Positions 54,483 through 63,486 are shown, counted from the stretch's first letter. The stretch is 64,000 nt of DNA from Paraburkholderia bannensis NBRC 103871 (GCF_000685015.1 NZ_BAYA01000015.1:186001-250000); one strand, 5' to 3'. Numbers and translations: made by a program. Notes: generated by a model not told the origin, from the sequence alone.

Positions 54483-55379
54483 ATGTCCCTCTACTCGCTA
54501 CTGGGCGCGCTTGAGATCGGCCTGATCTTCAGCCTCGTCGCCCTTGGGGTGCTGATCTCGTTTCGCATCCTCAACTTCCCCGACCTGACCGTCGACGGCA
54601 GCTTTCCGCTCGGCGGCGCCGTCGCGGCCACGCTGATCGCGCACGGCCAGGATCCGTTTCTCGCCACGCTTTGCGCGATGATCGCAGGCGCGGCGGCCGG
54701 CTTTGTCACGGGCTGGCTCAATGTGCGCCTGAAAATCATGGATCTGCTCGCCAGTATCCTCATGATGATCGCGCTCTACTCGATCAACCTGCGTGTGATG
54801 GGTGCGCCTAACGTGCCCCTCATCACCGAGTCCACCGTGTTCACGATGATCCAGCCTGCGTGGCTGCCCGACTACATGCTGCGCCCGCTCGCGCTGCTCG
54901 TGGTCGTGCTCGCGGCGAAGTTCGGCGTGGACTGGTTCTTCTCGTCGCAATACGGTCTCGCGCTGCGTGCGACCGGCGCGAATCCGCGCATGGCGCGCGC
55001 CCAGGGCATCGCCACGGGCCGCGCGACACTGGCAGGCATGGCGCTGTCCAATGCGCTGGTGGCGCTCGCCGGTTCGCTGTTCGCGCAGACCCAAGGCGGC
55101 TCCGATATTTCGATGGGCATTGGCACCATCGTGATCGGTCTCGCGGCGGTCATCATCGGCGAAAGCATCCTGCCCGCGCGCCGCCTCATGCTCACGACGC
55201 TCGCCGCCGTGCTGGGCGCAATTCTCTATCGCTTCTTCATCGCGCTCGCGCTCAATAGCGATTTCATCGGCCTCAAGGCGCAAGACCTGAACCTCGTGAC
55301 GGCCGTGCTCGTGACTGTTGCGCTCGTGCTGCCCGCGACACGCAAGAAGCTGTTTGGCCGCAAGAACGGGAGGGCTTAA
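54483..55379 (+). CDS. ABC transporter permease (TrpY-like, BPD_transp_2)
   Basis: Inner-membrane permease of 298 residues with about nine helices. It starts MSLYSLLGALEIGLIFSLVA and shows LNFPDLTVDGSFPLGGAVAA, a conserved segment of this permease type, and QYGLALRATGANPRMARAQG, the ATPase-coupling loop. It lies 165 bases after the receptor gene and three bases before the ATPase gene. It likely forms a homodimer, since no second permease is present. Confidence 0.88.
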   Translation: MSLYSLLGALEIGLIFSLVALGVLISFRILNFPDLTVDGSFPLGGAVAATLIAHGQDPFLATLCAMIAGAAAGFVTGWLNVRLKIMDLLASILMMIALYSINLRVMGAPNVPLITESTVFTMIQPAWLPDYMLRPLALLVVVLAAKFGVDWFFSSQYGLALRATGANPRMARAQGIATGRATLAGMALSNALVALAGSLFAQTQGGSDISMGIGTIVIGLAAVIIGESILPARRLMLTTLAAVLGAILYRFFIALALNSDFIGLKAQDLNLVTAVLVTVALVLPATRKKLFGRKNGRA

Positions 55380-55382
55380 ATC

Positions 55383-56177
55383 ATGCTCAGCGCACAAGAC
55401 CTCAGACTCACCTTCAACCCCGGCACGCCGATCGAAACGCGCGCGCTGCGTGGCCTCACGCTGGAAATCCCGACCGGCCAGTTCGTCGCCGTGATCGGCT
55501 CGAACGGCGCAGGCAAGTCCACGTTTCTCAATGCCATCAGCGGCGACCAGATGGTGGACGACGGCAGGATCACGATTGACGGCAACGACGTCACGAAGAA
55601 GCAGGCGTGGGATCGCGCGCATCTGGTCGCGCGCGTATTCCAGGATCCGATGGCGGGCACCTGCGAAGCGCTGACGATCGAAGAAAACATGGCGCTGGCG
55701 ATGGCGCGCGGCAAGCGGCGCGGCTTCGGCCCGGCGCTGAAAAAGCAGGATCGCGAACTGTTTCGCGCCAAGCTGCGGCTGCTGAACCTGGGCCTGGAAA
55801 ACCGTTTGACGGATCGCATCGGCCTGCTGTCGGGCGGGCAGCGCCAGGCGGTGAGCCTGTTGATGGCGTCGCTGCAACCGTCGCGCATCCTGCTGCTCGA
55901 CGAACATACGGCGGCGCTCGATCCCAAGACGGCGGCGTTCGTGCTCGAACTCACGGCGCGCATCGTCGAGGAGGCGAAGCTCACGACCATGATGGTCACG
56001 CACAGCATGCGCCAGGCGCTCGATTACGGCCAGCGCACGGTCATGCTGCATCAGGGACAGGTGGTGCTGGACGTGTCCGGCGACGAGCGTCGTGGACTGG
56101 ATGTGCCCGACCTGCTGCGCATGTTCGAGCAGACGCGCCACGAACAGCTCGACGACGACGCGTTGTTGCTCGGCTGA
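55383..56177 (+). CDS. ABC transporter ATP-binding protein (TrpZ-like)
   Basis: ATPase of 264 residues for the preceding permease. Walker A is VIGSNGAGKSTFLN, signature LSGGQRQAVSLLMAS, and Walker B reads ILLLDEHTAALDPKTA, with His where most ABC ATPases have Pro (DEPT). The His switch is within MMVTHSMRQALDYG. Starts three bases after the permease stop, and a terminator follows. Other members of this family also carry DEHTAALDP, so the change is probably normal for the group. Confidence 0.88.
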   Translation: MLSAQDLRLTFNPGTPIETRALRGLTLEIPTGQFVAVIGSNGAGKSTFLNAISGDQMVDDGRITIDGNDVTKKQAWDRAHLVARVFQDPMAGTCEALTIEENMALAMARGKRRGFGPALKKQDRELFRAKLRLLNLGLENRLTDRIGLLSGGQRQAVSLLMASLQPSRILLLDEHTAALDPKTAAFVLELTARIVEEAKLTTMMVTHSMRQALDYGQRTVMLHQGQVVLDVSGDERRGLDVPDLLRMFEQTRHEQLDDDALLLG

Positions 56178-56209
56178 AAGCTCTAGCGCAGTCAGCGTGA
56201 AGATCGGGA

Positions 56210-56245
56210 AAGCCCGCCAGCCTCACGGCTCGCGGGCTTCTTTAT
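56210..56245 (+). terminator. Intrinsic terminator of the TrpXYZ-like operon
   Basis: Stem AAGCCCGC/GCGGGCTT continues, after one C-C mismatch, into AGCC/GGCT with loop TCAC; CTTTATT follows. Located 33 bases after the ATPase stop. It could also serve the convergent thioesterase gene. Confidence 0.8.
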
Positions 56246-56277
56246 TAGCCGTGATTCGATACGGATTCCAAATGATT

Positions 56278-56673
56278 CTAAGCCGTGCGTGAATATTTAA
56301 ACGTGCCCTGAGCGCTGGCGATCAACAGCCGATCGTCGACCCATGCTTCAGCGCGCGAGAAGAAAATCGAGCGGCCACCTCGCTCCAGAAAACCCTTCGC
56401 GCGAACAAAGTCGCCCAGCCCCTTGTCGAGATAGTTGGTTGTCAGCGAAAGCGTGAAGCCGTGGCGCTTGGGCGCATCGGGCTCGGCGTAGAGACCGGCA
56501 TAGCCCGCGGCCGCGTCGAGCAGCGTGGCGATCGCGCCGCCTTGCAGCACGCCCTGGCGATTGAGCTTCGATGCGTCGATCGGCATGAGAAGCTCGACGT
56601 AGCCGTCTTGCCACTGCGCGATGCTTACGCCAAGCGTTTCGAGAAACGGGTTGTCGACGGCGAATTGCGACAT
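56278..56673 (-). CDS. PaaI-family thioesterase (hotdog fold)
   Basis: Small cytoplasmic acyl-CoA thioesterase of 131 residues. The hotdog core is seen in VELLMPIDASKLNRQGVLQG, GAIATLLDAAAGYAGLYAEP (catalytic Asp region) and TLSLTTNYLDKGLGDFVRAK. ATG 56673 has AAGGGGA about seven bases upstream. It is divergent from the aminotransferase gene; three 14-bp tandem repeats lie between them. Substrate unknown; phenylacetyl-CoA is the PaaI precedent. Confidence 0.85.
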   Translation of the reverse strand: MSQFAVDNPFLETLGVSIAQWQDGYVELLMPIDASKLNRQGVLQGGAIATLLDAAAGYAGLYAEPDAPKRHGFTLSLTTNYLDKGLGDFVRAKGFLERGGRSIFFSRAEAWVDDRLLIASAQGTFKYSRTA

Positions 56674-56718
56674 ACGGCAGTCCCCTTGATAATCTGGTGC
56701 GAAGAACCGGAGATTATA

Positions 56719-56760
56719 GGTCGGGCCGCGCAGGTCGGGCCGCGCAGGTCGGGCCGCGTA
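56719..56760. repeat. Three tandem copies of a 14-bp unit (GGTCGGGCCGCGCA)
   Basis: Three head-to-tail copies (the last with one change) occupy the divergent region between the thioesterase and aminotransferase genes. GC-rich; may be a regulator array or a slippage product. Confidence 0.75.
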
Positions 56761-56916
56761 GGCCTCGCAGCGAAGCCCGGCCACTGTTCAGAGGAAATGC
56801 GCCCAACTGTATATGGCTTTATGGGCCGCGCCGGAGAACACTTTGCTTTTCCCCTGCCGCCAGCGTGCGTGCATATTTCACTCGCAGCCTTTTGCTGCAC
56901 CGTTAAGGAACTCATC

Positions 56917-58185
56917 ATGACCGACAACACGCGCCCCACCGACACCCTGATCCCGCAACGGGCAGCGGCGGCGGCCGCCGCCGCGTTGCCGGTCGCCTGC
57001 CCGAGCGTCGATCCGCTCACCGAGATCCTGCCCGACGAGCCGCTGCTCATGATGGGCGCAGGCCCCGTGCCGATCCCGGATGCCGTCGCCAAGGCCAATT
57101 CGGTCGTCATCAACCACCTCGGCGACACCATGGCGCGCGTCATCGACCAGGTGAAGACCATGGCGCGCTATGTGTTCCAGACGCGTTCGAACTGGGTGCT
57201 CGGCGTGGCCGGCCCGGGTTCGGCGGCGATGGAAATGGCAATCTCGAACCTCGCATGGCCCGGCACGCGCGTGCTCTCGATCGTCAATGGCTTCTTCAGT
57301 GGCCGGATGGCGGAAATGGCGCGCCGCATTGGCGCCGATGTTTCGACGCTCGATGTCAGCGACCGCGAGGTTGCCTCGCTCGACGCCGTTGCACACGCCA
57401 TCGAGCGCACGCGCCCCGCCATCGTCACGATCGTGCACGGCGAAACCTCGAACACGGTCTGGAACCGCCAATTGAAGGACATCGTGCGCATCGCGAAAGC
57501 GGCGGGCGCGCTGGTCGTCGTCGATGCGGTCTGCACGCTGAGCACCATGCCGCTGGAAATGGACGCGTGGGGAATCGATACCGTCATCACCGGCGGCCAG
57601 AAAGGGCTGTCGTCGATTCCGGGCGTGTCGCTGATCGCGTTCTCGGACGCCGCCTGGCGGCGCGTGCGTGAACGCACCGCACCGAATACGCACTGGTGTC
57701 TCGACGCCACGCTCGCCGAGAACTTCTGGCACAAGGCCGGTTATCACTACACCGCGCCGGTGTCGGGCGTGCTCGCGCTGCATGAAGCGCTGCGGCTCGT
57801 CTGCACGGAGACGCTCGAAAAGCGCTTCGCGCGCCATCAGCGCTGCTCGCTGGCGCTGCAAAGCGGCGTTGCCGCGCTGGGCCTCGAACTCTATACGCCT
57901 GAAGACTGTCGCCTGAATTCGGTAGTCGGCATCGGGCTGCCCGAGGGACTCACGCCGCGCGACGTGTGCAACCATATCTCGCAGCAATACCAGGTGGAGA
58001 TCGCCGGATCGTTCGGACTGCCGATCGTGCGTATCGGCCAAATGGGCGAACAGTGTCGCGAGCACCATCTGTTCCGCACCGTCCACGCGCTGGGCCGCAC
58101 CATGCGCGACCTCGGCGCGGACGTCGACCTGCCCGCGGGCGTGGCCGCGCTTGAAGAGTCGCTGTCGGCAGCGGCGCGGCGTTAA
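56917..58185 (+). CDS. Class V PLP aminotransferase (alanine-glyoxylate/serine-glyoxylate/pyridoxamine-pyruvate type)
   Basis: Pyridoxal-phosphate enzyme of 422 residues. The cofactor lysine is in VITGGQKGLSSIPGVSLIAF; VVVDAVCTLSTMPLEMD holds the cofactor-ring Asp; GVAGPGSAAMEMAISNL forms the phosphate site; the N-terminal MMGAGPVPIPDAVAKANSVV is typical of the family. AAGGA lies before ATG 56917. A poly-Ala run near residue 20 is low-complexity. The family includes alanine-glyoxylate and pyridoxamine-pyruvate aminotransferases; sequence alone does not decide which. Convergent with a methyltransferase seven bases away. Confidence 0.87.
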   Translation: MTDNTRPTDTLIPQRAAAAAAAALPVACPSVDPLTEILPDEPLLMMGAGPVPIPDAVAKANSVVINHLGDTMARVIDQVKTMARYVFQTRSNWVLGVAGPGSAAMEMAISNLAWPGTRVLSIVNGFFSGRMAEMARRIGADVSTLDVSDREVASLDAVAHAIERTRPAIVTIVHGETSNTVWNRQLKDIVRIAKAAGALVVVDAVCTLSTMPLEMDAWGIDTVITGGQKGLSSIPGVSLIAFSDAAWRRVRERTAPNTHWCLDATLAENFWHKAGYHYTAPVSGVLALHEALRLVCTETLEKRFARHQRCSLALQSGVAALGLELYTPEDCRLNSVVGIGLPEGLTPRDVCNHISQQYQVEIAGSFGLPIVRIGQMGEQCREHHLFRTVHALGRTMRDLGADVDLPAGVAALEESLSAAARR

Positions 58186-58191
58186 GCCCGG

Positions 58192-58950
58192 TTAGACCCG
58201 GCGCGCCCGGATGCAGAGGAATGCGGGCGCGAGCGCAAGCTCGGTGTAAAGCGCCGGAGCCACGGCCTTCATTTCCGCCGCCGGCTTCGGCTCCAGCATG
58301 CCGTCGATCTGCCAGCCGGTTTCGAGCAGCGCGTTGACGATATCGGCGAGCGGGCGGCGATACGCCTCCACATAAGGCTTCGGCTCGCCGAAACCGCCCC
58401 AGTGCAGGCCAAAGCGCGTGGTCTCGAAGTACGGGCGGTTGCCGCGCGTGCGCGTGTCGATCCAGTCGCGCATCGGATGCGCCATCGAAAACACCAGCAA
58501 TGCGCCGGGCCGCGCGACGCGATGGAACTCGGCGAAGGTGGGCGCGAGGCGCTCCACATAATCGAGCGCGAGCGAGCAGACGATGCGGTCGAACTGGGCG
58601 TCGCCGAGCCACGCAAGCGGCTGGCCGAGATCGCCTTGCGCGATGTCCACGTTCAGGTCAGCGCAACGGGCGCGCGCGAGTTCGACCATCGCGGGCGTGA
58701 CGTCGAAGGCCTTCACGGCGGCGCCCGCATGCGCCATTTCGGCGCTGACGATGCCGGGGCCACAGCCCGCATCGAGCACGCTCAGGCCCGCCACGTTGCC
58801 GAGCAGCGCGGAGGTCGCCGGGCGTTCGTAAAGCGCGTTATGCGGTTTTTCCGGGGCCATCTGCGCGTAACGGTCGGCGAACTGCGTGTAAGCGGCGCGG
58901 CCCGGCAGTTCAGGCGTGGAGGGCTGGTCGGTGTGGGTATCGGTCGGCAT
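58192..58950 (-). CDS. SAM-dependent class I methyltransferase
   Basis: Cytoplasmic methyltransferase of 252 residues. SAM motif I is LSVLDAGCGPGIVSAEMAHA, motif II includes VKAFDVTPAMVELAR, and VCSLALDYVERLAPTFAEFH plus GALLVFSMAHPMRDW follow, as in UbiE/BioC-like enzymes. ATG 58950 has no strong ribosome site. The substrate is unknown, and no biosynthetic partners are adjacent. Confidence 0.87.
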   Translation of the reverse strand: MPTDTHTDQPSTPELPGRAAYTQFADRYAQMAPEKPHNALYERPATSALLGNVAGLSVLDAGCGPGIVSAEMAHAGAAVKAFDVTPAMVELARARCADLNVDIAQGDLGQPLAWLGDAQFDRIVCSLALDYVERLAPTFAEFHRVARPGALLVFSMAHPMRDWIDTRTRGNRPYFETTRFGLHWGGFGEPKPYVEAYRRPLADIVNALLETGWQIDGMLEPKPAAEMKAVAPALYTELALAPAFLCIRARRV

Positions 58951-59010
58951 CGTGAAGCGGGAATCTGGGCGAAACGCGTATTGTGCCAGCCGTGGGGCAA
59001 CCGTACGCCA

Positions 59011-59247
59011 CTAGCGCAAGCGCCTCCACCATCGGACATAGCCCGCGATCGCGAGTGCGACCGACATGTCGAGCAGGCTCAGAACAGGGATTGGATTGCT
59101 CCATTTATCCATGTTCGTCGTGCGCGAGTAATACGGCGGGCCATTGCCGTAAGCCTCATTCAAATTGAACACGTTGAACGCGACCAGTGCGACGACAATC
59201 GCGCTCAAGGCCACGCCAACCAGTTTGAATGCCGTGTTTCTGGCCAT
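59011..59247 (-). CDS. Small two-helix membrane protein (78 aa), possible immunity partner of the Tlde1-like gene
   Basis: Unknown 78-residue protein. Helix 1 (LVGVALSAIVVALVAFNVF) and helix 2 (SLLDMSVALAIAGYVRW) flank a loop of about 30 residues (NEAYGNGPPYYSRTTNMDKW) that should face the periplasm, since basic residues sit at both termini. Its ATG comes one base after the stop of the Tlde1-like gene, so the two are coupled. The layout fits a toxin-immunity pair acting in the periplasm, but no sequence match to a known immunity protein is claimed. Confidence 0.65.
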   Translation of the reverse strand: MARNTAFKLVGVALSAIVVALVAFNVFNLNEAYGNGPPYYSRTTNMDKWSNPIPVLSLLDMSVALAIAGYVRWWRRLR

Positions 59248-59248
59248 G

Positions 59249-59893
59249 TCAGTACCGAACGGTCAGCGGGATATAGCAGTCTGGTGAGGATGCGACGGCT
59301 TCTGCCAATGCACGCACAAAAGCCTCCATCGCGAAATGCAGATTTATGCAGCCAGCGCTTCCGGCGTGCGTCCCGCCGTGGATAAAGAATCCGCCGCGAT
59401 CATACGTCTGGGTGCCGGGAAACACGTGAATTGTAATCCGATGGTTCCCCCAGGCCGCCCGAGGAGCGAGGCTATACCATCTGTTCGTCCACATTTGTGA
59501 TGGCTGGATCCAGTAACGCCCCGGCGGTATCGGCCCCACACGGCCTTCCCGGTGACGAGCGGCCGAATAGTCGAAGTGCCCCAGATCATCCGGCTGTCCT
59601 GACACGGCGGGATAGACCCGAAAAATCGGCCCGGACAAAATGAGGCGCTGCCCGTCAAAGGTAAGCGAAGCTTGAGACTGAGAGCAAAGCGGAATACGAG
59701 GCGTACTGCGCTCCGATTGATAGTGGTCAACCAACTTGCCTCCTGTGAGCCTATAGATGTCGTTGACGCGCCGCGATGCAGCCGACCAGCCACTATCCAC
59801 AGACTCAAAGGTGCGCAGAATTGGAAAACTCCGAAAGTCGCTAAGCGTCCCCTGCGCCCCACCACCACCCCGCACCCCCATCCCGGTTATCAT
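59249..59893 (-). CDS. Tlde1-like (DUF2778) L,D-transpeptidase-type protein
   Basis: Protein of about 214 residues. The C-terminal 140 residues match the Tlde1/DUF2778 fold known from T6SS effectors that edit peptidoglycan: LTFDGQRLILSGPIFRVYPA, GPIPPGRYWIQPS and the catalytic block FFIHGGTHAGSAGCINLHFA with His and Cys. The N-terminal 75 residues are not recognised, and the start (59893, weak GAG) is uncertain; 59881 is an alternative. No signal peptide, VgrG, Hcp or PAAR gene is near. The downstream two-helix protein may be its immunity factor. Confidence 0.72.
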   Translation of the reverse strand: MITGMGVRGGGGAQGTLSDFRSFPILRTFESVDSGWSAASRRVNDIYRLTGGKLVDHYQSERSTPRIPLCSQSQASLTFDGQRLILSGPIFRVYPAVSGQPDDLGHFDYSAARHREGRVGPIPPGRYWIQPSQMWTNRWYSLAPRAAWGNHRITIHVFPGTQTYDRGGFFIHGGTHAGSAGCINLHFAMEAFVRALAEAVASSPDCYIPLTVRY

Positions 59894-59937
59894 CGCCGCT
59901 CGGCTTACAAACCTTCCACCCGATCTTCCACCTGACG

Positions 59938-60651
59938 ATGTCCGCGCTTCCCGCCACTTCCGCACTTCCCGCCCTGCCTTTCGATGCCGTGCTTTTCGAC
60001 TGTGACGGCGTACTGGTCGATTCAGAGCGCATTACCCATATCGTGCTGGTGCAGATGCTCGGCGAACTCGGCTGGACGCTCTCCGTCGATGAAGCGATGG
60101 GGATTTTCGTCGGCAAGATGGTCAAGGACGAGGCGGCGCGCATCGAGGCGCATACCGGTTTTCGCCTGACCGAAAGCTGGCTCGAAGGCTTCCGCGCACG
60201 CCGCAACGAAGCACTGGCGCGCGACCTGATCGAGATTCCGGGCGCGAGCGCCGCAGTACGCGCCGTCCACGGAGCCTACGCCGGCCGCATCGCCGTCGCC
60301 TCGGGCGCGGATCGCCGCAAGGTCGAACTGCAATTGCGCAAAGTCGGCCTGCTCGACTGCTTCGGCGGCCAAATTTATAGCGGCCACGAAACGCCGCGCA
60401 GCAAGCCGCATCCCGATGTCTACCTGGCCGCCGCCGCGGGGCTAGGCGTCGACCCGCGCCGTTGCGCCGTGGTCGAGGACACCGTGACGGGCGCGCGCGC
60501 CGGTCTCGCAGCGGGCGCGACTGTGTTCGGCTACTGCCCGGCCGCACCGGGCCACAGCAGCGCCGAAGCGCTCAAGGCCGAAGGCGTCGCGCACGTCTTC
60601 ACCGACATGGCGCAGTTGCCTGCCCTGCTCACGACCCGGAACGCATCGTAA
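59938..60651 (+). CDS. HAD-superfamily hydrolase (beta-phosphoglucomutase/YieH-like)
   Basis: Cytoplasmic phosphatase or phosphomutase of 237 residues. Motif I is AVLFDCDGVLVDSERITH with the nucleophile Asp and the DxD pair; motif II is AVASGADRRKVELQL; the motif III-IV region is SKPHPDVYLAAA and CAVVEDTVTGARAGLAAGA. The cap domain resembles subfamily IA. Divergent from the Tlde1-like gene with only 44 bases between. Substrate unknown (sugar phosphates or 6-phosphogluconate in relatives). Confidence 0.88.
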   Translation: MSALPATSALPALPFDAVLFDCDGVLVDSERITHIVLVQMLGELGWTLSVDEAMGIFVGKMVKDEAARIEAHTGFRLTESWLEGFRARRNEALARDLIEIPGASAAVRAVHGAYAGRIAVASGADRRKVELQLRKVGLLDCFGGQIYSGHETPRSKPHPDVYLAAAAGLGVDPRRCAVVEDTVTGARAGLAAGATVFGYCPAAPGHSSAEALKAEGVAHVFTDMAQLPALLTTRNAS

Positions 60652-60807
60652 AAGCGGCCGCACGCAAAATTTTCCGATCGGAAACCCGCGCCTCCTGCCA
60701 GCCACGACGTTAAGCGCCTATGACACAGGCGCGAGCCGCGTGGCGCGAGCGTCACACCTGGCGCGGGAAAGCAGCAAACAGCGCGCACGCGGGCCAAGGC
60801 TCCATTA

Positions 60808-60868
60808 CTATCCGAAAATAGCTGCACGCCGGAAAAGATAGTTTGCTACCGAATCGCTTTACGCTATC
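60808..60868. promoter_or_regulatory. Candidate MarR operator/promoter region
   Basis: Just upstream of the MarR gene are the dyad CTAT-CCGAAA-ATAG (60808-60821) and the spaced pair GATAG (60837) / CTATC (60864). MarR proteins usually bind dyads in their own promoters, so autoregulation is likely; the exact site is inference. Confidence 0.4.
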
Positions 60869-60877
60869 ATCCCGCCG

Positions 60878-61333
60878 ATGTCGAATCTTCACACCTTACG
60901 TCTGGCCGTCAGCAGCACGCTCGTGACGGCCGCCCGCAAGTGGCGGCGCACGAGCCACGGCGCGCTCACGTCCTATAACGTCTCCGAAGCCTGCGCCACG
61001 CCGCTGCTCACCGCAGGGCGTCTGGGCGAGGCGGTGCGCCAGGTGACGCTCGCCGAGCACGTCGGCATCGAAGGCCCGTCGCTCGTGCGTCTGCTCGACC
61101 AGCTCTGTGCCGCCGGTCTCGTGCGCCGCGACGAGGATCCCGACGACCGCCGCGCCAAGACCATCTCGCTGACCGAGGATGGCCGCGCGGTCACCGCCAA
61201 AATGGAAGAAGACCTGCGCGAGTTGCGCGCGCGCGTCCTCAAGGGCGTGAGCCGCGCCGACCTGGAAGCCACGCTGCGCGTGCTCAATGCCTTCAATGCG
61301 CCGGATCCAGCCGACGGCGCCCCTCATGACTGA
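60878..61333 (+). CDS. MarR-family transcriptional regulator
   Basis: Dimeric winged-helix regulator of 151 residues. The recognition region is VTLAEHVGIEGPSLVRLLDQ and the wing contains RDEDPDDRRAKTISLTEDGR, a MarR hallmark. It lies 17 bases upstream of the FUSC efflux gene, so it most likely represses this operon until an aromatic acid or similar ligand binds. N-terminus is slightly extended relative to typical MarR proteins. Confidence 0.92.
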   Translation: MSNLHTLRLAVSSTLVTAARKWRRTSHGALTSYNVSEACATPLLTAGRLGEAVRQVTLAEHVGIEGPSLVRLLDQLCAAGLVRRDEDPDDRRAKTISLTEDGRAVTAKMEEDLRELRARVLKGVSRADLEATLRVLNAFNAPDPADGAPHD

Positions 61334-61350
61334 CAGCTGAAAGCGGCCTC

Positions 61351-63486
61351 ATGACCTACCCTTCAATCCGCGACTGGCTCTTCTCGGTCAAGACCTTCGC
61401 AGCGTCGATGCTGGCGCTCTATATCGGGCTCGCGTTCCAGTTGCCGCGCCCCTATTGGGCCATGGCGAGCGTGTATATCGTCTCGAATCCGTTCGTCGGC
61501 GCGACCCGTTCCAAGGCGCTGTATCGCGTGCTCGGCACCGCGCTCGGCGCTGCGGCCGCCATCGCGCTCGTGCCGCCGTTCGTCGAAACGCCGCTGCTTT
61601 TCAGCGTGATCGTGGCGCTCTGGACGGGCACGCTGCTTTACCTCGCGATCATGGATCGCACCGCGCGCAGCTACGTGTTCATGCTCGCGGGCTACACCAT
61701 GCCGCTCGTCGCCTTCCCCACGGTGACCGATCCCAGCACGGTGTTCGACGTGGCAATCGCGCGAACCGAGGAAATCACGGTCGGCATCATCTGCGCCAGC
61801 GTGATCGGCAGCAACATCCTGCCGAGCCGTCTCGCGCCCACGCTCATCGAGCGCGCCGACGCCTGGTTCCGCGACGCCGCGTTCTACGGCCGCGAAACGC
61901 TCTCGGGCAATATCGTCGGCAAGGCAATTTCGGCCTGTCGCCAGCGCCTCGCCACGACGGTCAACCAGCTCGAATTCCTGCTGAGCCAGTTGGGCTACGA
62001 CCACACGCATCCGGAGATCCTCGCGCGCGCCCAGGACCTGCGCGGCCGCATGCAGCTATTTCTGCCGATGATTTCGGCGCTCGCCGATCCGCTCATCGCC
62101 TTGCGGCGCGATCTGCACGTCTGGCCCGAAGGGCTCGATGCACTGCTTGCCGACGCGGCCAAATGGTTCGACGCGCCGCTGCCGACGCGTGCCGCCGACA
62201 TCCACGACGACGCAGGCGACAGCATCGCCGATAGCCTGCGCGCGCGCGTCGCCGCGCTGCAACCGGCGCACGACCAGCTCACGAGCTGGGAAGGCGCGCT
62301 GCTGTCGAATGCGCTCTGGCGCCTGGGTCAGGTCATCGACGTCTGGCAGGACTGCCGCACGCTGCGCGCGCTGATTGCGCACGAGCAAGGCACCTGGCGA
62401 CCGCGCTACCGGCACTGGCGGCTGGGCGGCACCGAGCGCTTCTACGACCGCGGCCTGATGCTGATTTCCTGTGCCGTGCCGGTGAGCGCGATTCTCGTCG
62501 CGTGCTGGCTCTGGGTCAGCTCGGGCTGGCACGACGGCGCGGGTGCCGTGACGCTCGCCGCCGTGGCCTGCTGCTTCTTCGCCGCGCTCGACGAGCCCGC
62601 GCCGATGGTGTTCCGCTTCTTTGCCGCGACCGCCGCGAGCGTGGTGTTCGCGGGCCTCTATCTGTTCGTCGTGCTGCCCAAGGTGCACGACTTCCCGATG
62701 CTCGTGCTGATGTTCGCCGGGCCGTTCATTCTGATCGGCACGCTGATTCCGCGCCCCGCTTTCAATATGGTGACGATGCTCACGGCCGTGAACACGGCGA
62801 CGTTCATCAGCATCCAGAGCGCCTACGACACTGATTTCCTCGTGTTCCTCAACAGCAATATCGCGGGTGTCGCGGGCCTGCTGTTCGCTTATGTATGGAC
62901 GCGCGCGACGCGCCCGTTCGGCGCCGAATATGCAGCAAAACGGCTGCTGCGTTCGAGCTGGACGGACGTGGCGCTGTCGGCGTCCACTGCGCCGCTCACT
63001 GACCAGCGCAACCTGACGTCGCGCATGGTCGACCGCCTGATGCAGCTGCTGCCGCGCCTGGGCGCTTCGGACGAACATCGGCATCCGTCGATCGAGAGCT
63101 TCCGCGACCTGCGCATCGCGCTCAATGCGCTCGATCTGCGCCGCTCGCGCCGCAAGCTCGACGGCGACGTGCCCGCCGCCATCGACCGCGTGCTTGCTGG
63201 CGTGAGCGACCATTACACGCGCTGCGCCGACGCGCGCTCGCGCCAGAACGCCCCGCCCGCGCTGCTCGCGACCATCGACGACGCGATGCATCGCGTCGCC
63301 ACGCGCGGCCTCGCGCAGGAAGCGGCCAGCGCCGCCGATGCAACCGCAGGTGGCACGCCGCGCGCGCGCCTTTCGCAGCGCTGGCTGCGCGATACGCTGC
63401 ATGCGCTGGTGGGCGTGCGCCTGTCGCTCTATCCCGCCCAGGCAGGCCAACGCCCGCATGGCGGCACAACGGAGGCCGGCGCATGA
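61351..63486 (+). CDS. FUSC-family efflux pump inner-membrane protein (fusaric acid resistance / AaeB-like)
   Basis: Inner-membrane transporter of 711 residues with two blocks of helices (about residues 10-165 and 365-520), each followed by a large cytoplasmic domain. N-terminal VKTFAASMLALYIGLAFQLP and PYWAMASVYIVSNPFVGATR are characteristic. Works with the following DUF1656 and HlyD-type genes to export aromatic or organic acids. Controlled by the MarR gene 17 bases upstream. Its stop overlaps an ATG of a 14-codon micro-frame that leads to the next gene. Confidence 0.92.
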   Translation: MTYPSIRDWLFSVKTFAASMLALYIGLAFQLPRPYWAMASVYIVSNPFVGATRSKALYRVLGTALGAAAAIALVPPFVETPLLFSVIVALWTGTLLYLAIMDRTARSYVFMLAGYTMPLVAFPTVTDPSTVFDVAIARTEEITVGIICASVIGSNILPSRLAPTLIERADAWFRDAAFYGRETLSGNIVGKAISACRQRLATTVNQLEFLLSQLGYDHTHPEILARAQDLRGRMQLFLPMISALADPLIALRRDLHVWPEGLDALLADAAKWFDAPLPTRAADIHDDAGDSIADSLRARVAALQPAHDQLTSWEGALLSNALWRLGQVIDVWQDCRTLRALIAHEQGTWRPRYRHWRLGGTERFYDRGLMLISCAVPVSAILVACWLWVSSGWHDGAGAVTLAAVACCFFAALDEPAPMVFRFFAATAASVVFAGLYLFVVLPKVHDFPMLVLMFAGPFILIGTLIPRPAFNMVTMLTAVNTATFISIQSAYDTDFLVFLNSNIAGVAGLLFAYVWTRATRPFGAEYAAKRLLRSSWTDVALSASTAPLTDQRNLTSRMVDRLMQLLPRLGASDEHRHPSIESFRDLRIALNALDLRRSRRKLDGDVPAAIDRVLAGVSDHYTRCADARSRQNAPPALLATIDDAMHRVATRGLAQEAASAADATAGGTPRARLSQRWLRDTLHALVGVRLSLYPAQAGQRPHGGTTEAGA

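Noticed and set aside
55917..55960. Loss of function in the ABC ATPase because Walker B reads DEHT rather than DEPT
   Set aside because: The catalytic Glu, signature and His switch are intact, and this variant is known among TrpZ-like ATPases, so no defect is claimed.
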